Positions 24,919 through 33,875 are shown, counted from the stretch's first letter. The stretch: DNA of 64,000 nt from JBNNGK01 sp050268245 (GCF_050268245.1 NZ_JBNNGK010000005.1:1-64000); one strand, 5' to 3'. Numbers and translations: made by a program. The notes: generated from the letters alone by a model not told the origin.

Positions 24919-26049
24919 ATGTATCGTTTTACCCGTACGGCTTTAATTTTCGCTTGCGCTCTCTCCACTCAGGCATTGGCGACCACTTATCCGCTTACGC
25001 TGACAGATACCGCAGGTCAAAACGTCACCCTAAAACAACAGCCGACGCGAGTGGTAATACAGGATGGGCGGGATATTCTGACGTTGGCGTTATTGGATCG
25101 CGCCGATCCGTTTTCCCGGCTGGTGGCATGGAATAACTTGCTCAAGAAAAGCGATGGAGCGACTTGGGATATTCTGAAAAGTAAATGGCCTGCGGCTAAA
25201 GATATCATCGATATGGGGTTCAGTGACAAAGGGGAAGTCAATCTGGAAAGTGTGATTGCCAAACAACCTGACCTGATGATTGCCCAGCTACGTTCCAAGC
25301 CATCACTGGAACAAACTGGCGTATTGGCACAGTTGAAAAAATTAGGTGTGCCGGTGTTATTTATCGATACGATGTTAAAACCGATAGAAAACACGCCGAA
25401 AAGCGTCACGCTGCTGGGGGAGGCGCTAGATCGGGAGCAAGAAGCCAAGCAATACACCGATTTTTATCAACGCCACTATCAGAACATTATTGATAAAACG
25501 CAATCGGTTGAACCTAAACCCATGGTGTTCATTGAAGCGAAAGCCGGTTTGAATGGCTTGGAGTCCTGTTGCTTTACCCATGCGCATGTTGGCTGGGGGG
25601 CTTTGGTGGAAGCAGTTGGAGCACGCAATATGGGTTCAGAGCTGTTGCCGGGGGCAACCGGCGATGTTTCTCTGGAAAAAGTGATCGCCTTAAAGCCTGA
25701 TGTGTATATTGTTTCCGGTTCGCAATGGGCCAGTAAATCCAACGCGGCGGTGCCTTTTGGTTACGGTGTCACGCAGGAGCAAGTTAACGAAGCGTTTGAG
25801 CGGATGAAACAGCGGCCGGGTTTTGCGCCAGTAAAAGCCATACAAGATGGTCGTTTCTACGGTATTTATCACAATTTCTATAATCATCCTTACAATATTG
25901 TCGGGTTAGAATATTTGGCGAAATTTATTTATCCAAATCAGTTTAAGGATCTTGATCCGGCGAAGTCCTACAGTGAAATTCTTAAGCGTTTTACCGAGGT
26001 GCCGGAAGGTCAGGGAATTTTGGGTTCGCAGGCACCGATGGGCAAATAA
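24919..26049 (+). CDS. Orphan iron-complex-type periplasmic binding protein
   Basis: 376 residues with signal peptide (1-21, cut after STQALA). Belongs to the helical-backbone FepB/FhuD/BtuF class: PLTLTDTAGQNVTLKQQPTRVV near the start, then PDLMIAQLRSKPSLEQTGVLAQLKKLGVPVLFI and VSLEKVIALKPDVYIVSG. A CC pair occurs in ESCCFTHAHVGW, where ligand contacts often fall. No permease or ATPase adjoins it, so it must work with components elsewhere or bind the substrate alone. Substrate unknown; a ferric siderophore or haem is likeliest. Confidence 0.78.
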   Translation: MYRFTRTALIFACALSTQALATTYPLTLTDTAGQNVTLKQQPTRVVIQDGRDILTLALLDRADPFSRLVAWNNLLKKSDGATWDILKSKWPAAKDIIDMGFSDKGEVNLESVIAKQPDLMIAQLRSKPSLEQTGVLAQLKKLGVPVLFIDTMLKPIENTPKSVTLLGEALDREQEAKQYTDFYQRHYQNIIDKTQSVEPKPMVFIEAKAGLNGLESCCFTHAHVGWGALVEAVGARNMGSELLPGATGDVSLEKVIALKPDVYIVSGSQWASKSNAAVPFGYGVTQEQVNEAFERMKQRPGFAPVKAIQDGRFYGIYHNFYNHPYNIVGLEYLAKFIYPNQFKDLDPAKSYSEILKRFTEVPEGQGILGSQAPMGK

Positions 26050-26064
26050 TCTGCCTCTGAGTGG

Positions 26065-26087
26065 AGGGAAAGCAGCCTGCTTTCCCT
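26065..26087 (+). terminator. Terminator-like hairpin after the binding protein
   Basis: GGGAAAGCA (26066-26074), loop GCC, TGCTTTCCC (26078-26086). Perfect 9-bp stem but only a weak T tract. Confidence 0.6.
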
Positions 26088-26169
26088 AAGTTATTATTGT
26101 GTCGCCATTCCGGCGCAGAAGCAGAATCTTCCTACTGCTTTATCGAATGATAAAATTAACTGTTGATAT

Positions 26170-26222
26170 CGCCGCCAGGCCATTTGTTTAGCGCCTGGCG
26201 GCGTCCCATCATCGTGATGGGA
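26170..26222. repeat. Two adjacent hairpins
   Basis: CGCCGCCAGGC / GCGCCTGGCGGCG around a 10-base loop, immediately followed by TCCCATCA-tcg-TGATGGGA. Both stems are perfect or nearly so. No T tract, so not a classic terminator. Sits in the 306-base gap before the microprotein gene. Confidence 0.6.
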
Positions 26223-26264
26223 GATTAAATTGAAGGCGAGTTGGGTTGTTCAGTAGACGTATTT

Positions 26265-26293
26265 TTGACATATGTCAAATTTGATAGTGATAA
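26265..26293 (+). promoter_or_regulatory. Candidate promoter with palindromic operator
   Basis: TTGACA at 26265-26270, 17-base spacer, TGATAA at 26288-26293. The -35 lies within a perfect 14-base palindrome, TTGACATATGTCAA (26265-26278), a likely regulator site. It is about 63 bases upstream of the microprotein ORF. Confidence 0.5.
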
Positions 26294-26355
26294 ATTGGAT
26301 ATGGGAAAAATCTTAGTTTATTATATGGGAATTATCCTAATCCGCGAGCGGCTAT

Positions 26356-26490
26356 ATGGCTGATTTTACAGTAGTATCGAATGCTGATGCAGCGAAAGTT
26401 AGCAAAAATAATATCAAGCGTAATACTTGGCTTGGGGTCTTTGTGTTTTGCTTGGCTTTCTGGACCTGTGTCGCCTGGCTTTTGATCTAG
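26356..26490 (+). CDS. 44-residue single-pass membrane microprotein (YmiA-like)
   Basis: A hydrophilic N-terminal half (about 1-22, ending NNIKR) is followed by one membrane span, NTWLGVFVFCLAFWTCVAWL, and the protein ends LLI. The basic-then-TrpLeu start of the span resembles E. coli YmiA (KRKAWLAVF...). Codon frame is open, with a promoter-like element upstream, but the Shine-Dalgarno (GAGCGG) is weak. Expected topology is N-terminus in the cytoplasm. Function unknown. Confidence 0.55.
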   Translation: MADFTVVSNADAAKVSKNNIKRNTWLGVFVFCLAFWTCVAWLLI

Positions 26491-26869
26491 TCCTCGCCCT
26501 TTTATGGTTAATGTTGAGTCGATTCGCCACACTAATTATTTACATTCCTTACTGACCCGTCAGACCTATCCCCCAATCGGTATTAAGGCATATCCAAGCT
26601 GCCAATATGCCTAAACCCAGTGATTTGCCGAGAAATTACTTATCAAAAAGTAGAGTGAGTGAACAGGTAGATGGTAGGGTAACCATGATGTTACAATACC
26701 CGTTCCGTTATGGCGTCACACCCTGGTACATCACAAGCTATGTCCCTATGCGTGTATATATTTGGCAGGGTGAAGCCAAATAGCGCTCATAACTACATGA
26801 AATTAAACAACACTGTGTTTCTATATGTGATCTGTCGTGTGGGTCACCACTGTAGATAAGGAATTATTA
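26491..26869 (+). other. Leader region of thrS
   Basis: 379 bases without a gene. The left part has nothing recognisable; the right part (from about 26700) is the thrS leader, which includes the ThrRS operator hairpin. The thrS promoter should lie near 26690-26770 but I could not fix it. Confidence 0.5.
26827..26869 (+). promoter_or_regulatory. thrS translational operator and ribosome site
   Basis: Hairpin with arms GTGA (26827-26830) and TCAC (26844-26847) displays CGT (26836-26838) in its loop, the mimic of the tRNA-Thr anticodon. The sequence from TCGTGTGGGTCACCACTG to the start codon is nearly the E. coli thrS operator. AAGGA precedes the ATG by 8 bases. ThrRS bound here blocks its own translation (established in E. 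coli). Confidence 0.8.
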
Positions 26870-28798
26870 ATGCCTGTTATTACTCTTCCTGACGGAAGTC
26901 AGCGTCATTATGACCACGCCGTTTCCCCTATGGATGTTGCTCGCGATATTGGTCCCGGCCTTGCCAAAGCCTGTATTGCCGGGCGGGTGAACGGTGAGCT
27001 GGTTGATGCCTGCGATCTGATTGAATCCGATGCCCAGTTGGCAATCATTACCGCTAAAGATGAAGATGGCTTGGAAATTTTGCGTCACTCTTGTGCGCAC
27101 CTGTTAGGTCATGCCATCAAGCAACTGTGGCCGGATACTAAAATGGCCATCGGCCCGGTGATCGATAACGGTTTCTATTACGACGTTGACCTCGACCATA
27201 CCTTAACGCAGGAAGATCTGGAGCTGCTTGAAAAGCGGATGCATGAGCTGGCTGCTAAAGATTACGACGTCATCAAGAAGAAGGTGAGCTGGCAAGAGGC
27301 GCGTGACACGTTTGCTGCACGTGGTGAAAACTACAAAGTGGCCATTCTGGATGAAAATATCAGTCGTGACGACCGTCCCGGCCTCTATCACCACGAAGAA
27401 TATGTTGATATGTGCCGTGGTCCGCATGTGCCGAATATGCGTTTCTGCCATCATTTTAAACTGCAGAAAACCTCTGGTGCATACTGGCGTGGTGACAGCA
27501 AGAACAAGATGCTGCAACGCGTATACGGTACCGCCTGGGCTGATAAAAAACAGTTAAACGCGTATCTGCAACGTTTAGAAGAAGCGGCCAAGCGCGATCA
27601 CCGTAAAATCGGCAAGCAGCTCGACCTGTATCATATGCAGGAAGAGGCACCGGGCATGGTGTTTTGGCATAATGACGGTTGGACTATTTTCCGCGAACTG
27701 GAAGCCTTTGTGCGCATGAAGCTCAAAGAGTACCAGTATCAGGAAGTGAAAGGGCCCTTTATGATGGACCGTGTGCTATGGGAGAAAACCGGGCACTGGG
27801 AAAACTATAAAGATGCCATGTTCACCACATCATCGGAGAACCGTGAGTATTGCATCAAGCCAATGAACTGCCCGGGCCACGTGCAGATTTTCAACCAAGG
27901 TTTGAAGTCTTACCGCGATTTGCCGCTGCGCATGGGCGAGTTTGGTAGTTGCCATCGCAACGAACCCTCCGGCTCTCTGCATGGTTTGATGCGTGTGCGC
28001 GGGTTCACTCAGGATGATGCCCACATCTTCTGTACGGAAGAACAGGTTCGTTCCGAGGTGAATGAATGTATCCGCATGGTCTATGATGTATACGGTACTT
28101 TTGGTTTCGAAAAGATAGCGGTGAAATTATCAACCCGTCCAGAGAAACGCATTGGAACGGATGACATGTGGACCCGAGCAGAGAATGATCTTGCCGCCGC
28201 GCTGACTGAAAACGGCATTCCGTTTGAATATCAGCCGGGTGAGGGTGCCTTCTACGGACCAAAAATTGAATTTACCCTGCATGATTGTTTGGATCGTGCA
28301 TGGCAATGTGGTACCGTGCAACTCGATTTCTTCTTACCGGGTCGTTTAGGCGCGTCGTATGTCGGCGAAAACAACGAACGCGTAGTTCCGGTAATGATCC
28401 ACCGTGCTATTTTGGGCTCCATGGAGCGTTTCATCGGCATCTTGACCGAAGAATACGCAGGGTTCTACCCAACCTGGATTGCTCCGGTACAGGTGGTGGT
28501 GATGAATATCACCGATAGTCAGTCTGATTATGTCCAGCAATTAACCAAAAAACTGCAAGAAGCAGGTATTAGGGTGAAAGCAGACTTGAGAAATGAGAAG
28601 ATTGGCTTTAAAATTCGCGAACATACTCTACGTCGAGTCCCTTACATGTTGGTGTGCGGTGATAAAGAGGTCGAAGCAGGCAAAGTTGCCGTTCGTACCC
28701 GCCGTGGCAAAGACTTGGGAAGCTTAGACGTGAGTGAAGTCGTAGACAAGCTGCTAACAGAGATTCGCAGCCGTAGTCTTCATCAACTGGAGGAATAA
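26870..28798 (+). CDS. thrS: Threonyl-tRNA synthetase
   Basis: 642 residues, same length as E. coli ThrRS. Domains in order: TGS (1-62), SAD editing domain with the HSCAHLLGHA and CRGPHVPNM zinc/editing residues (about 65-225), class II catalytic core (about 245-535), and anticodon-binding domain (to the end, RSRSLHQLEE). Zinc ligands of the core lie in MNCPGHVQIF (Cys, with later His residues). The ATG at 26870 matches the known start; a GTG 33 bases earlier is part of the operator. First gene of the thrS-infC-rpmI-rplT block. Confidence 0.98.
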   Translation: MPVITLPDGSQRHYDHAVSPMDVARDIGPGLAKACIAGRVNGELVDACDLIESDAQLAIITAKDEDGLEILRHSCAHLLGHAIKQLWPDTKMAIGPVIDNGFYYDVDLDHTLTQEDLELLEKRMHELAAKDYDVIKKKVSWQEARDTFAARGENYKVAILDENISRDDRPGLYHHEEYVDMCRGPHVPNMRFCHHFKLQKTSGAYWRGDSKNKMLQRVYGTAWADKKQLNAYLQRLEEAAKRDHRKIGKQLDLYHMQEEAPGMVFWHNDGWTIFRELEAFVRMKLKEYQYQEVKGPFMMDRVLWEKTGHWENYKDAMFTTSSENREYCIKPMNCPGHVQIFNQGLKSYRDLPLRMGEFGSCHRNEPSGSLHGLMRVRGFTQDDAHIFCTEEQVRSEVNECIRMVYDVYGTFGFEKIAVKLSTRPEKRIGTDDMWTRAENDLAAALTENGIPFEYQPGEGAFYGPKIEFTLHDCLDRAWQCGTVQLDFFLPGRLGASYVGENNERVVPVMIHRAILGSMERFIGILTEEYAGFYPTWIAPVQVVVMNITDSQSDYVQQLTKKLQEAGIRVKADLRNEKIGFKIREHTLRRVPYMLVCGDKEVEAGKVAVRTRRGKDLGSLDVSEVVDKLLTEIRSRSLHQLEE

Positions 28799-28801
28799 AG
28801 T

Positions 28802-29353
28802 ATTAAAGGCGGAAAACGAGTTCAACCGGCGCGTCCTAATCGCATTAACAGAGAAATTCGCGCGCAAGAAGTTCGCCTAACCGGCGTCGATGGCGAGCAG
28901 ATTGGCATTGTCAGTCTGAATGAAGCTCTTGAAAAAGCTGAGGAAGCAGGCGTAGATTTAGTAGAAATCAGCCCAAATGCCGAACCGCCAGTTTGCCGAA
29001 TTATGGATTACGGCAAATTCCTCTACGAGAAGAGCAAGTCGACCAAAGAACAGAAGAAGAAGCAAAAAGTCATTCAGGTTAAGGAAATCAAATTCCGACC
29101 TGGTACCGATGATGGCGACTATCAGGTCAAACTACGCAACCTGATTCGCTTTCTGGAAGATGGCGATAAAGCCAAAATCACCCTGCGGTTCCGTGGGCGT
29201 GAAATGGCGCACCAACAGATCGGTATGGAAGTGCTTAACCGCGTCCGTAAAGATCTGTGTGAAGACTCTGATCTGGCCATTGTCGAATCCTTCCCTACGA
29301 GGATCGAAGGCCGTCAGATGATCATGGTGCTCGCACCCAAGAAGAAACAGTAA
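28802..29353 (+). CDS. infC: Translation initiation factor IF-3, AUU start
   Basis: 183 residues starting at the rare ATT codon (28802), three bases after the thrS stop, with GGAGG inside the end of thrS. The first codons (KGGKRVQ) and all following sequence match E. coli IF-3. The AUU start is the basis of IF-3 autoregulation: IF-3 rejects non-canonical starts. N-domain about 1-75, linker KSKSTKEQKKKQK, C-domain to the end (LAPKKKQ). A later in-frame ATG at 29003 would remove the N-domain and is not the start. Confidence 0.97.
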   Translation: MKGGKRVQPARPNRINREIRAQEVRLTGVDGEQIGIVSLNEALEKAEEAGVDLVEISPNAEPPVCRIMDYGKFLYEKSKSTKEQKKKQKVIQVKEIKFRPGTDDGDYQVKLRNLIRFLEDGDKAKITLRFRGREMAHQQIGMEVLNRVRKDLCEDSDLAIVESFPTRIEGRQMIMVLAPKKKQ

Positions 29354-29370
29354 GGCTTCCAAGTAATTCA

Positions 29371-29403
29371 ACCCGTGCAGTGCTTGCGCTGCGTGGGTTT
29401 TAT
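29371..29403 (+). terminator. Hairpin between infC and rpmI
   Basis: ACCCGTGCAG (29371-29380) pairs with CTGCGTGGGT over 10 bp including two G-U pairs, followed by TTTATT. It may be a partial terminator or part of the L20-responsive control region known upstream of rpmI in E. coli. Confidence 0.55.
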
Positions 29404-29451
29404 TCGCCTCACTGATTCGTTGTTTAACAATGCGAAGTGGATTTAATTAAA

Positions 29452-29649
29452 ATGCCTAAGATTAAAACTGTACGTGGTGCAGCCAAGCGCTTCAAAAAAA
29501 CCGGCAGCGGTGGCTTTAAGCGTAAACATGCTAACCTGCGTCATATTCTGACCAAAAAAGCAACCAAGCGTAAACGTCACCTGCGTCCGAAAGGCATGGT
29601 GTCTAAAAACGATCTGGTCCTGGTTATTGCGTGCCTGCCGTACGCATAA
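29452..29649 (+). CDS. rpmI: 50S ribosomal protein L35
   Basis: 65 residues, the standard length, from the ATG at 29452 (MPKIKTVRGAAKRFKKTGSGGFKRKH). Highly basic. An in-frame GTG upstream at 29437 is not the start. Its translation is repressed by L20 in E. coli and coupled to rplT, 43 bases downstream. Confidence 0.97.
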   Translation: MPKIKTVRGAAKRFKKTGSGGFKRKHANLRHILTKKATKRKRHLRPKGMVSKNDLVLVIACLPYA

Positions 29650-29692
29650 GCCACATTTTTTGAATCAAGAATAAGACTTTAGGAGAGAGCAT

Positions 29693-30049
29693 ATGGCTCG
29701 CGTAAAACGTGGTGTAATTGCACGCGCACGTCACAAGAAAATTTTGAAACAAGCGAAAGGCTACTACGGTGCCCGTTCGCGCGTTTATCGTGTTGCCTTC
29801 CAGGCAGTAATCAAAGCAGGCCAGTATGCTTACCGTGACCGTCGTCAACGTAAGCGTCAGTTCCGTCAGCTGTGGATTGCACGTATCAACGCAGCAGCTC
29901 GTCAGAACGGTCTGTCTTACAGCAAATTCATTAACGGCCTGAAAAAAGCCTCTATTGAAATTGACCGTAAGATCCTGGCTGACATCGCAGTATTCGACAA
30001 AGTGGCCTTTGGTGCACTGGTTGAAAAAGCGAAAGCAGCTCTGGCGTAA
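29693..30049 (+). CDS. rplT: 50S ribosomal protein L20
   Basis: 118 residues, standard length, starting MARVKRGVIARARHKKILKQ and ending EKAKAALA. GGAGAG precedes the ATG at 29693. It binds 23S rRNA early in 50S assembly and autoregulates this operon. Ends in a strong terminator. Confidence 0.98.
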   Translation: MARVKRGVIARARHKKILKQAKGYYGARSRVYRVAFQAVIKAGQYAYRDRRQRKRQFRQLWIARINAAARQNGLSYSKFINGLKKASIEIDRKILADIAVFDKVAFGALVEKAKAALA

Positions 30050-30056
30050 GAAAGTC

Positions 30057-30082
30057 AAAAGAGGGAGCTTGCTCCCTCTTTT
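30057..30082 (+). terminator. Terminator after rplT
   Basis: GAGGGAGC (30061-30068), loop TT, GCTCCCTC (30071-30078), then TTTT, with A residues on the left. Confidence 0.88.
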
Positions 30083-30167
30083 AATCTTTGTGGCTTGAGA
30101 CGATATTGGCTTTTGTTGATTGATGCTATATTACGGGGCGCCAATCTATTTGCAAGGTAACAGAACA

Positions 30168-30212
30168 ATGTTCGCTGCTATTTTCCGTTTCTTTTTTTAC
30201 TTTAGCGCCTGA
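30168..30212 (+). CDS. pheM: pheST leader peptide PheM
   Basis: 14-residue attenuation peptide [14 protein letters not shown], with five phenylalanines among seven residues after Ile5. E. coli PheM is [14 protein letters not shown]. Ribosome stalling at the Phe codons when charged tRNA-Phe is scarce frees the antiterminator and switches on pheST. Confidence 0.93.
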   Translation: [14 protein letters not shown]

Positions 30213-30284
30213 ACTCAGGAGGCTTTGCGCATAAGAAAAGAAACGAAAAGTAGCGCCTAAGCCTCCCCTGTGGAGGCTTTTTTG
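30213..30284 (+). promoter_or_regulatory. pheST attenuator
   Basis: CAGGAGGCTT at 30216-30225 can pair with the downstream GCCTCC as antiterminator. The terminator is GCCTCC (30261-30266), loop CCTGT, GGAGGC (30272-30277) and six T (30278-30283). This is the E. coli arrangement. Confidence 0.85.
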
Positions 30285-30293
30285 TTTTCAGCC

Positions 30294-30418
30294 ATACCCT
30301 TTGTCTTGCAAACTACAGCGGCGTTGGCCGCAGGTGTTCACCTAGGTCACTTAGACTATCTAAGCTCCCGGGGACTCGCCCATTCGCAGCCAGGCTGTAG
30401 CTTGACATCCTATGGGTA
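30294..30418. repeat. ERIC-type element, diverged
   Basis: About 125 bp running from ATACCCTT to TATGGGTA, with a central TTCACCTAGGTCACTTAGACTATCTAAGCTCCCGGGGACTCG-like core (only landmarks listed: CACCTAGGTCAC and AGCTCCCGGGGACTC). Lies between the pheST attenuator and pheS, so the transcript carries it. Confidence 0.7.
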
Positions 30419-30489
30419 CGGACTAGGCCGAATAACATAAATTATCAGTCATTACTTAAGGCCATATCGGCCAAAGGAAGAGGAAAGCA

Positions 30490-31473
30490 ATGCCACATCT
30501 CGCAGAGCTGGTTGCCAATGCTAAGGCAGCCGTAGAAGATGCCCAAGATGTTGCCGCGTTGGATTTGGTGCGCGTCGAATATTTAGGCAAGAAAGGCCAT
30601 TTTACCTTGCAGATGCAATCGCTACGCGAATTGCCGTCAGAAGAACGCCCGGCAGCAGGTGCGGTGATAAACCAGGCAAAACAAGAGGTGCAGGACTCGT
30701 TGAATGCGCGCAAGAATGCGCTGGAATCTGCCGCGCTGAATGCGCGTCTGGCAGCCGAAACCATCGATGTTTCTTTACCAGGGCGTCGCTTGGAAAACGG
30801 GGGGCTGCATCCGGTAACTCGCACCATTGACCGCATTGAAACCTTCTTCGGCGAGTTGGGGTTCTCGGTTGCTATGGGGCCAGAAATTGAAGATGATTAT
30901 CACAACTTCGATGCGTTAAATATTCCGGGTCACCACCCGGCACGTGCCGATCACGATACTTTTTGGTTTGACGCGACGCGTTTGCTGCGTACCCAGACCT
31001 CTGGCGTACAGATCCGCACCATGAAGAATCAACAGCCGCCAATTCGTATCATTGCGCCGGGCCGTGTTTATCGTAATGATTACGATCAGACTCACACCCC
31101 AATGTTCCACCAGATGGAAGGGTTGATAGTCGATAAAGACATCAGCTTTACCAATCTGAAAGGAACGCTGCACGATTTCCTGAACAACTTCTTTGAAGAA
31201 GATTTGCAGGTGCGTTTCCGTCCGTCCTATTTCCCGTTCACCGAACCGTCTGCTGAAGTGGATGTGATGGGTAAAAACGGCAAGTGGTTGGAGGTTTTAG
31301 GTTGCGGCATGGTACATCCAAACGTGTTGCGTAACGTAGGTATCGACCCTGAAGTCTACTCCGGCTTTGCTTTCGGTATGGGCATGGAGCGCTTGACGAT
31401 GTTGCGTTATGGCGTCACCGATTTGCGCGCATTCTTTGAAAACGATCTGCGTTTCCTCAAACAGTTTAAGTAA
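30490..31473 (+). CDS. pheS: Phenylalanyl-tRNA synthetase alpha subunit
   Basis: 327 residues, matching E. coli PheS length. N-terminal coiled coil (about 1-95) binds tRNA-Phe; class II core follows, with motif 2 near GRVYRNDYDQTHTPMFHQMEG and motif 3 FGMGMERLTMLRYG near the C-terminus. Start MPHLAELVANAKAAVEDAQD with AAGGAAGAGG upstream. Forms an alpha2beta2 enzyme with PheT, 14 bases downstream. Confidence 0.98.
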   Translation: MPHLAELVANAKAAVEDAQDVAALDLVRVEYLGKKGHFTLQMQSLRELPSEERPAAGAVINQAKQEVQDSLNARKNALESAALNARLAAETIDVSLPGRRLENGGLHPVTRTIDRIETFFGELGFSVAMGPEIEDDYHNFDALNIPGHHPARADHDTFWFDATRLLRTQTSGVQIRTMKNQQPPIRIIAPGRVYRNDYDQTHTPMFHQMEGLIVDKDISFTNLKGTLHDFLNNFFEEDLQVRFRPSYFPFTEPSAEVDVMGKNGKWLEVLGCGMVHPNVLRNVGIDPEVYSGFAFGMGMERLTMLRYGVTDLRAFFENDLRFLKQFK

Positions 31474-31487
31474 GGCGGGAATATCAC

Positions 31488-33875
31488 ATGAAATTCAGTG
31501 AACTCTGGTTGCGCGAGTGGGTAAACCCGGCCATCAGCAGCGAAGCATTATCCGATCAAATTACCATGGCCGGGTTGGAAGTCGACGGCGTTGAGCCGGT
31601 CGCAGGGGCATTTAACGGCGTGGTTGTTGGCCACGTTGTGGAGTGCGGCCAACATCCAAACGCCGATAAATTACGCGTGACGAAAGTCAACGTGGGCGGT
31701 GAGCGTCTGTTAGATATTGTTTGCGGTGCGCCAAACTGCCGTACTGGATTGAAGGTGGCGGTAGCAACCGTCGGAGCCGTACTGCCGGGCGATTTCAAAA
31801 TCAAAGCGGCTAAACTACGTGGTGAACCTTCTGAAGGTATGCTGTGTTCGTTCTCCGAGCTGGGTATTTCCGACGATCATGATGGCATCATTGAACTACC
31901 GGAAGACGCCCCGATCGGCACCGATATCCGCGAATACTTGAAGTTGAATGATAACACCATCGAAATTAGCGTAACGCCGAACCGTGCAGACTGCCTGGGG
32001 ATCATCGGTGTGGCGCGTGATGTCGGTGTGCTGAATCAGGTGGCATTAACCGAGCCAGACATGAGCCCGGTTGCCGCTACCATTAGCGATACGTTGCCTA
32101 TTCGCGTAGAGGCACCGCAGGCTTGTCCACGTTATTTGGGGCGTATCGTTAAGGGCATTAATGTTAATGCGTCAACCCCATTGTGGATGCGTGAGAAACT
32201 GCGTCGCTGCGGTATTCGCTCGATCGATGCGGTAGTTGATGTCACCAACTATGTACTGTTGGAACTGGGTCAGCCAATGCATGCGTTTGATTTGAATCGC
32301 ATTGAAGGCGGTATCGTGGTGCGTATGGCGCGTGAAGGTGAAACCCTCACGCTGTTGGACGGCAATGAAGCCAAACTGAGCGCAGATACTTTGGTGATTG
32401 CCGACCAGCAGCAAGCGTTGGCAATGGGGGGCATTTTCGGCGGTGAACATTCCGGTGTGAATGACCAAACTCAAGACGTATTGCTGGAATGTGCGTTCTT
32501 TAACCCACTCGCCATCACCGGTCGTGCTCGCCGTCAAGGTTTACATACCGATGCCTCTCACCGCTACGAGCGTGGCGTTGATCCGGCGTTGCAGCATAAA
32601 GCGATGGAGAGAGCGACCCGTTTGCTGCTTGATATCTGCGGTGGCGAAGCCGGACCGGTTATTGACGTAACGGATGAAAGCGCATTGCCGAAGCGTGCCA
32701 CCATTACGCTGCGCCGTGAAAAACTGGATCGTCTGATCGGCCACGTGGTGCCGAGTGAGCAGGTGAGCGATATCTTACGTCGACTAGGCTGTGAAGTTAC
32801 TGAACAGGGCGACAACTGGCAGGCGGTTGCGCCAAGCTGGCGTTTCGACATGGAAATCGAAGAAGACTTAGTGGAAGAAGTCGCACGTGTTTACGGCTAC
32901 AACAATATCCCTGATGTACCGGTACGTGCCGATCTGGTCATGACTCATCACCGCGAAGCAGACTTAACCTTGAAACGGGTGAAAACCCTGCTGGTTGATC
33001 ATGGCTTCCAGGAAGCGATCACCTACAGCTTTGTTGATCCTAAAGTTCAGGCGCTGCTGCACCCGAATGAAGACGCGTTGATCCTGCCAAGTCCGATCTC
33101 GGTTGAGATGTCTGCGATGCGCTTGTCATTGTGGACTGGCTTGCTGTCTGCGGTAGTGTACAACCAGAACCGCCAGCAAACGCGTTTGCGTTTGTTTGAA
33201 AGCGGTCTGCGCTTTGTGCCTGATAGTTCAGCAAATCTGGGTATTCGTCAGGATGTCATGCTAGCTGGCGTGATTGCTGGCCACACCCATGATGAACACT
33301 GGGATCTGGCAAGAAAGCCGGTCGACTTCTATGATCTAAAAGGCGATTTGGAATCTGTACTGGAACTGACGGGTAAATTATCTGAAATTCAGTTCAAGGC
33401 AGAGGCGAATCCGGCATTGCATCCGGGGCAGAGTGCGGCCATTTATTTACACGGCGAGTGCATTGGTTTCATCGGTGTAGTGCATCCAGAACTTGAGCGT
33501 AAACTGGATCTTAACGGCCGCACCGTGGTGTTTGAACTGCAGTGGGATAAGGTCGCAACCCGCGTGGTGCCTCAAGCGCGGGAGATTTCTCGCTTCCCGG
33601 CAAACCGTCGAGATATCGCTGTTGTGGTGGCTGAAAACGTCCCAGCAGAAGATATTTTGGCAGAGTGTAAGAAAGTTGGCGCAAATCAGGTAGTTGGCGT
33701 AAACTTGTTTGATGTGTATCGTGGCAAGGGCGTAGCAGAGGGTGATAAGAGCCTGGCTATCAGTCTGGTATTGCAGGATACCGCTCGTACACTGGAAGAA
33801 GAGGAGATAGCCGCTACCGTTGCAAGATGTGTAGAGGCTCTAAAACAGCGATTCCAAGCATCCTTGAGGGATTGA
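31488..33875 (+). CDS. pheT: Phenylalanyl-tRNA synthetase beta subunit
   Basis: 795 residues, same as E. coli. N-terminal tRNA-binding (OB) domain (about 40-150, HPNADKLRVTKVNVG), B3/B4 editing region, B5 domain with EVARVYGYNNIPDVPVRA, a catalytic-like domain and C-terminal anticodon-binding FDX-ACB fold (from about 700). Ends four bases before ihfA, which is co-transcribed. Confidence 0.98.
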   Translation: MKFSELWLREWVNPAISSEALSDQITMAGLEVDGVEPVAGAFNGVVVGHVVECGQHPNADKLRVTKVNVGGERLLDIVCGAPNCRTGLKVAVATVGAVLPGDFKIKAAKLRGEPSEGMLCSFSELGISDDHDGIIELPEDAPIGTDIREYLKLNDNTIEISVTPNRADCLGIIGVARDVGVLNQVALTEPDMSPVAATISDTLPIRVEAPQACPRYLGRIVKGINVNASTPLWMREKLRRCGIRSIDAVVDVTNYVLLELGQPMHAFDLNRIEGGIVVRMAREGETLTLLDGNEAKLSADTLVIADQQQALAMGGIFGGEHSGVNDQTQDVLLECAFFNPLAITGRARRQGLHTDASHRYERGVDPALQHKAMERATRLLLDICGGEAGPVIDVTDESALPKRATITLRREKLDRLIGHVVPSEQVSDILRRLGCEVTEQGDNWQAVAPSWRFDMEIEEDLVEEVARVYGYNNIPDVPVRADLVMTHHREADLTLKRVKTLLVDHGFQEAITYSFVDPKVQALLHPNEDALILPSPISVEMSAMRLSLWTGLLSAVVYNQNRQQTRLRLFESGLRFVPDSSANLGIRQDVMLAGVIAGHTHDEHWDLARKPVDFYDLKGDLESVLELTGKLSEIQFKAEANPALHPGQSAAIYLHGECIGFIGVVHPELERKLDLNGRTVVFELQWDKVATRVVPQAREISRFPANRRDIAVVVAENVPAEDILAECKKVGANQVVGVNLFDVYRGKGVAEGDKSLAISLVLQDTARTLEEEEIAATVARCVEALKQRFQASLRD

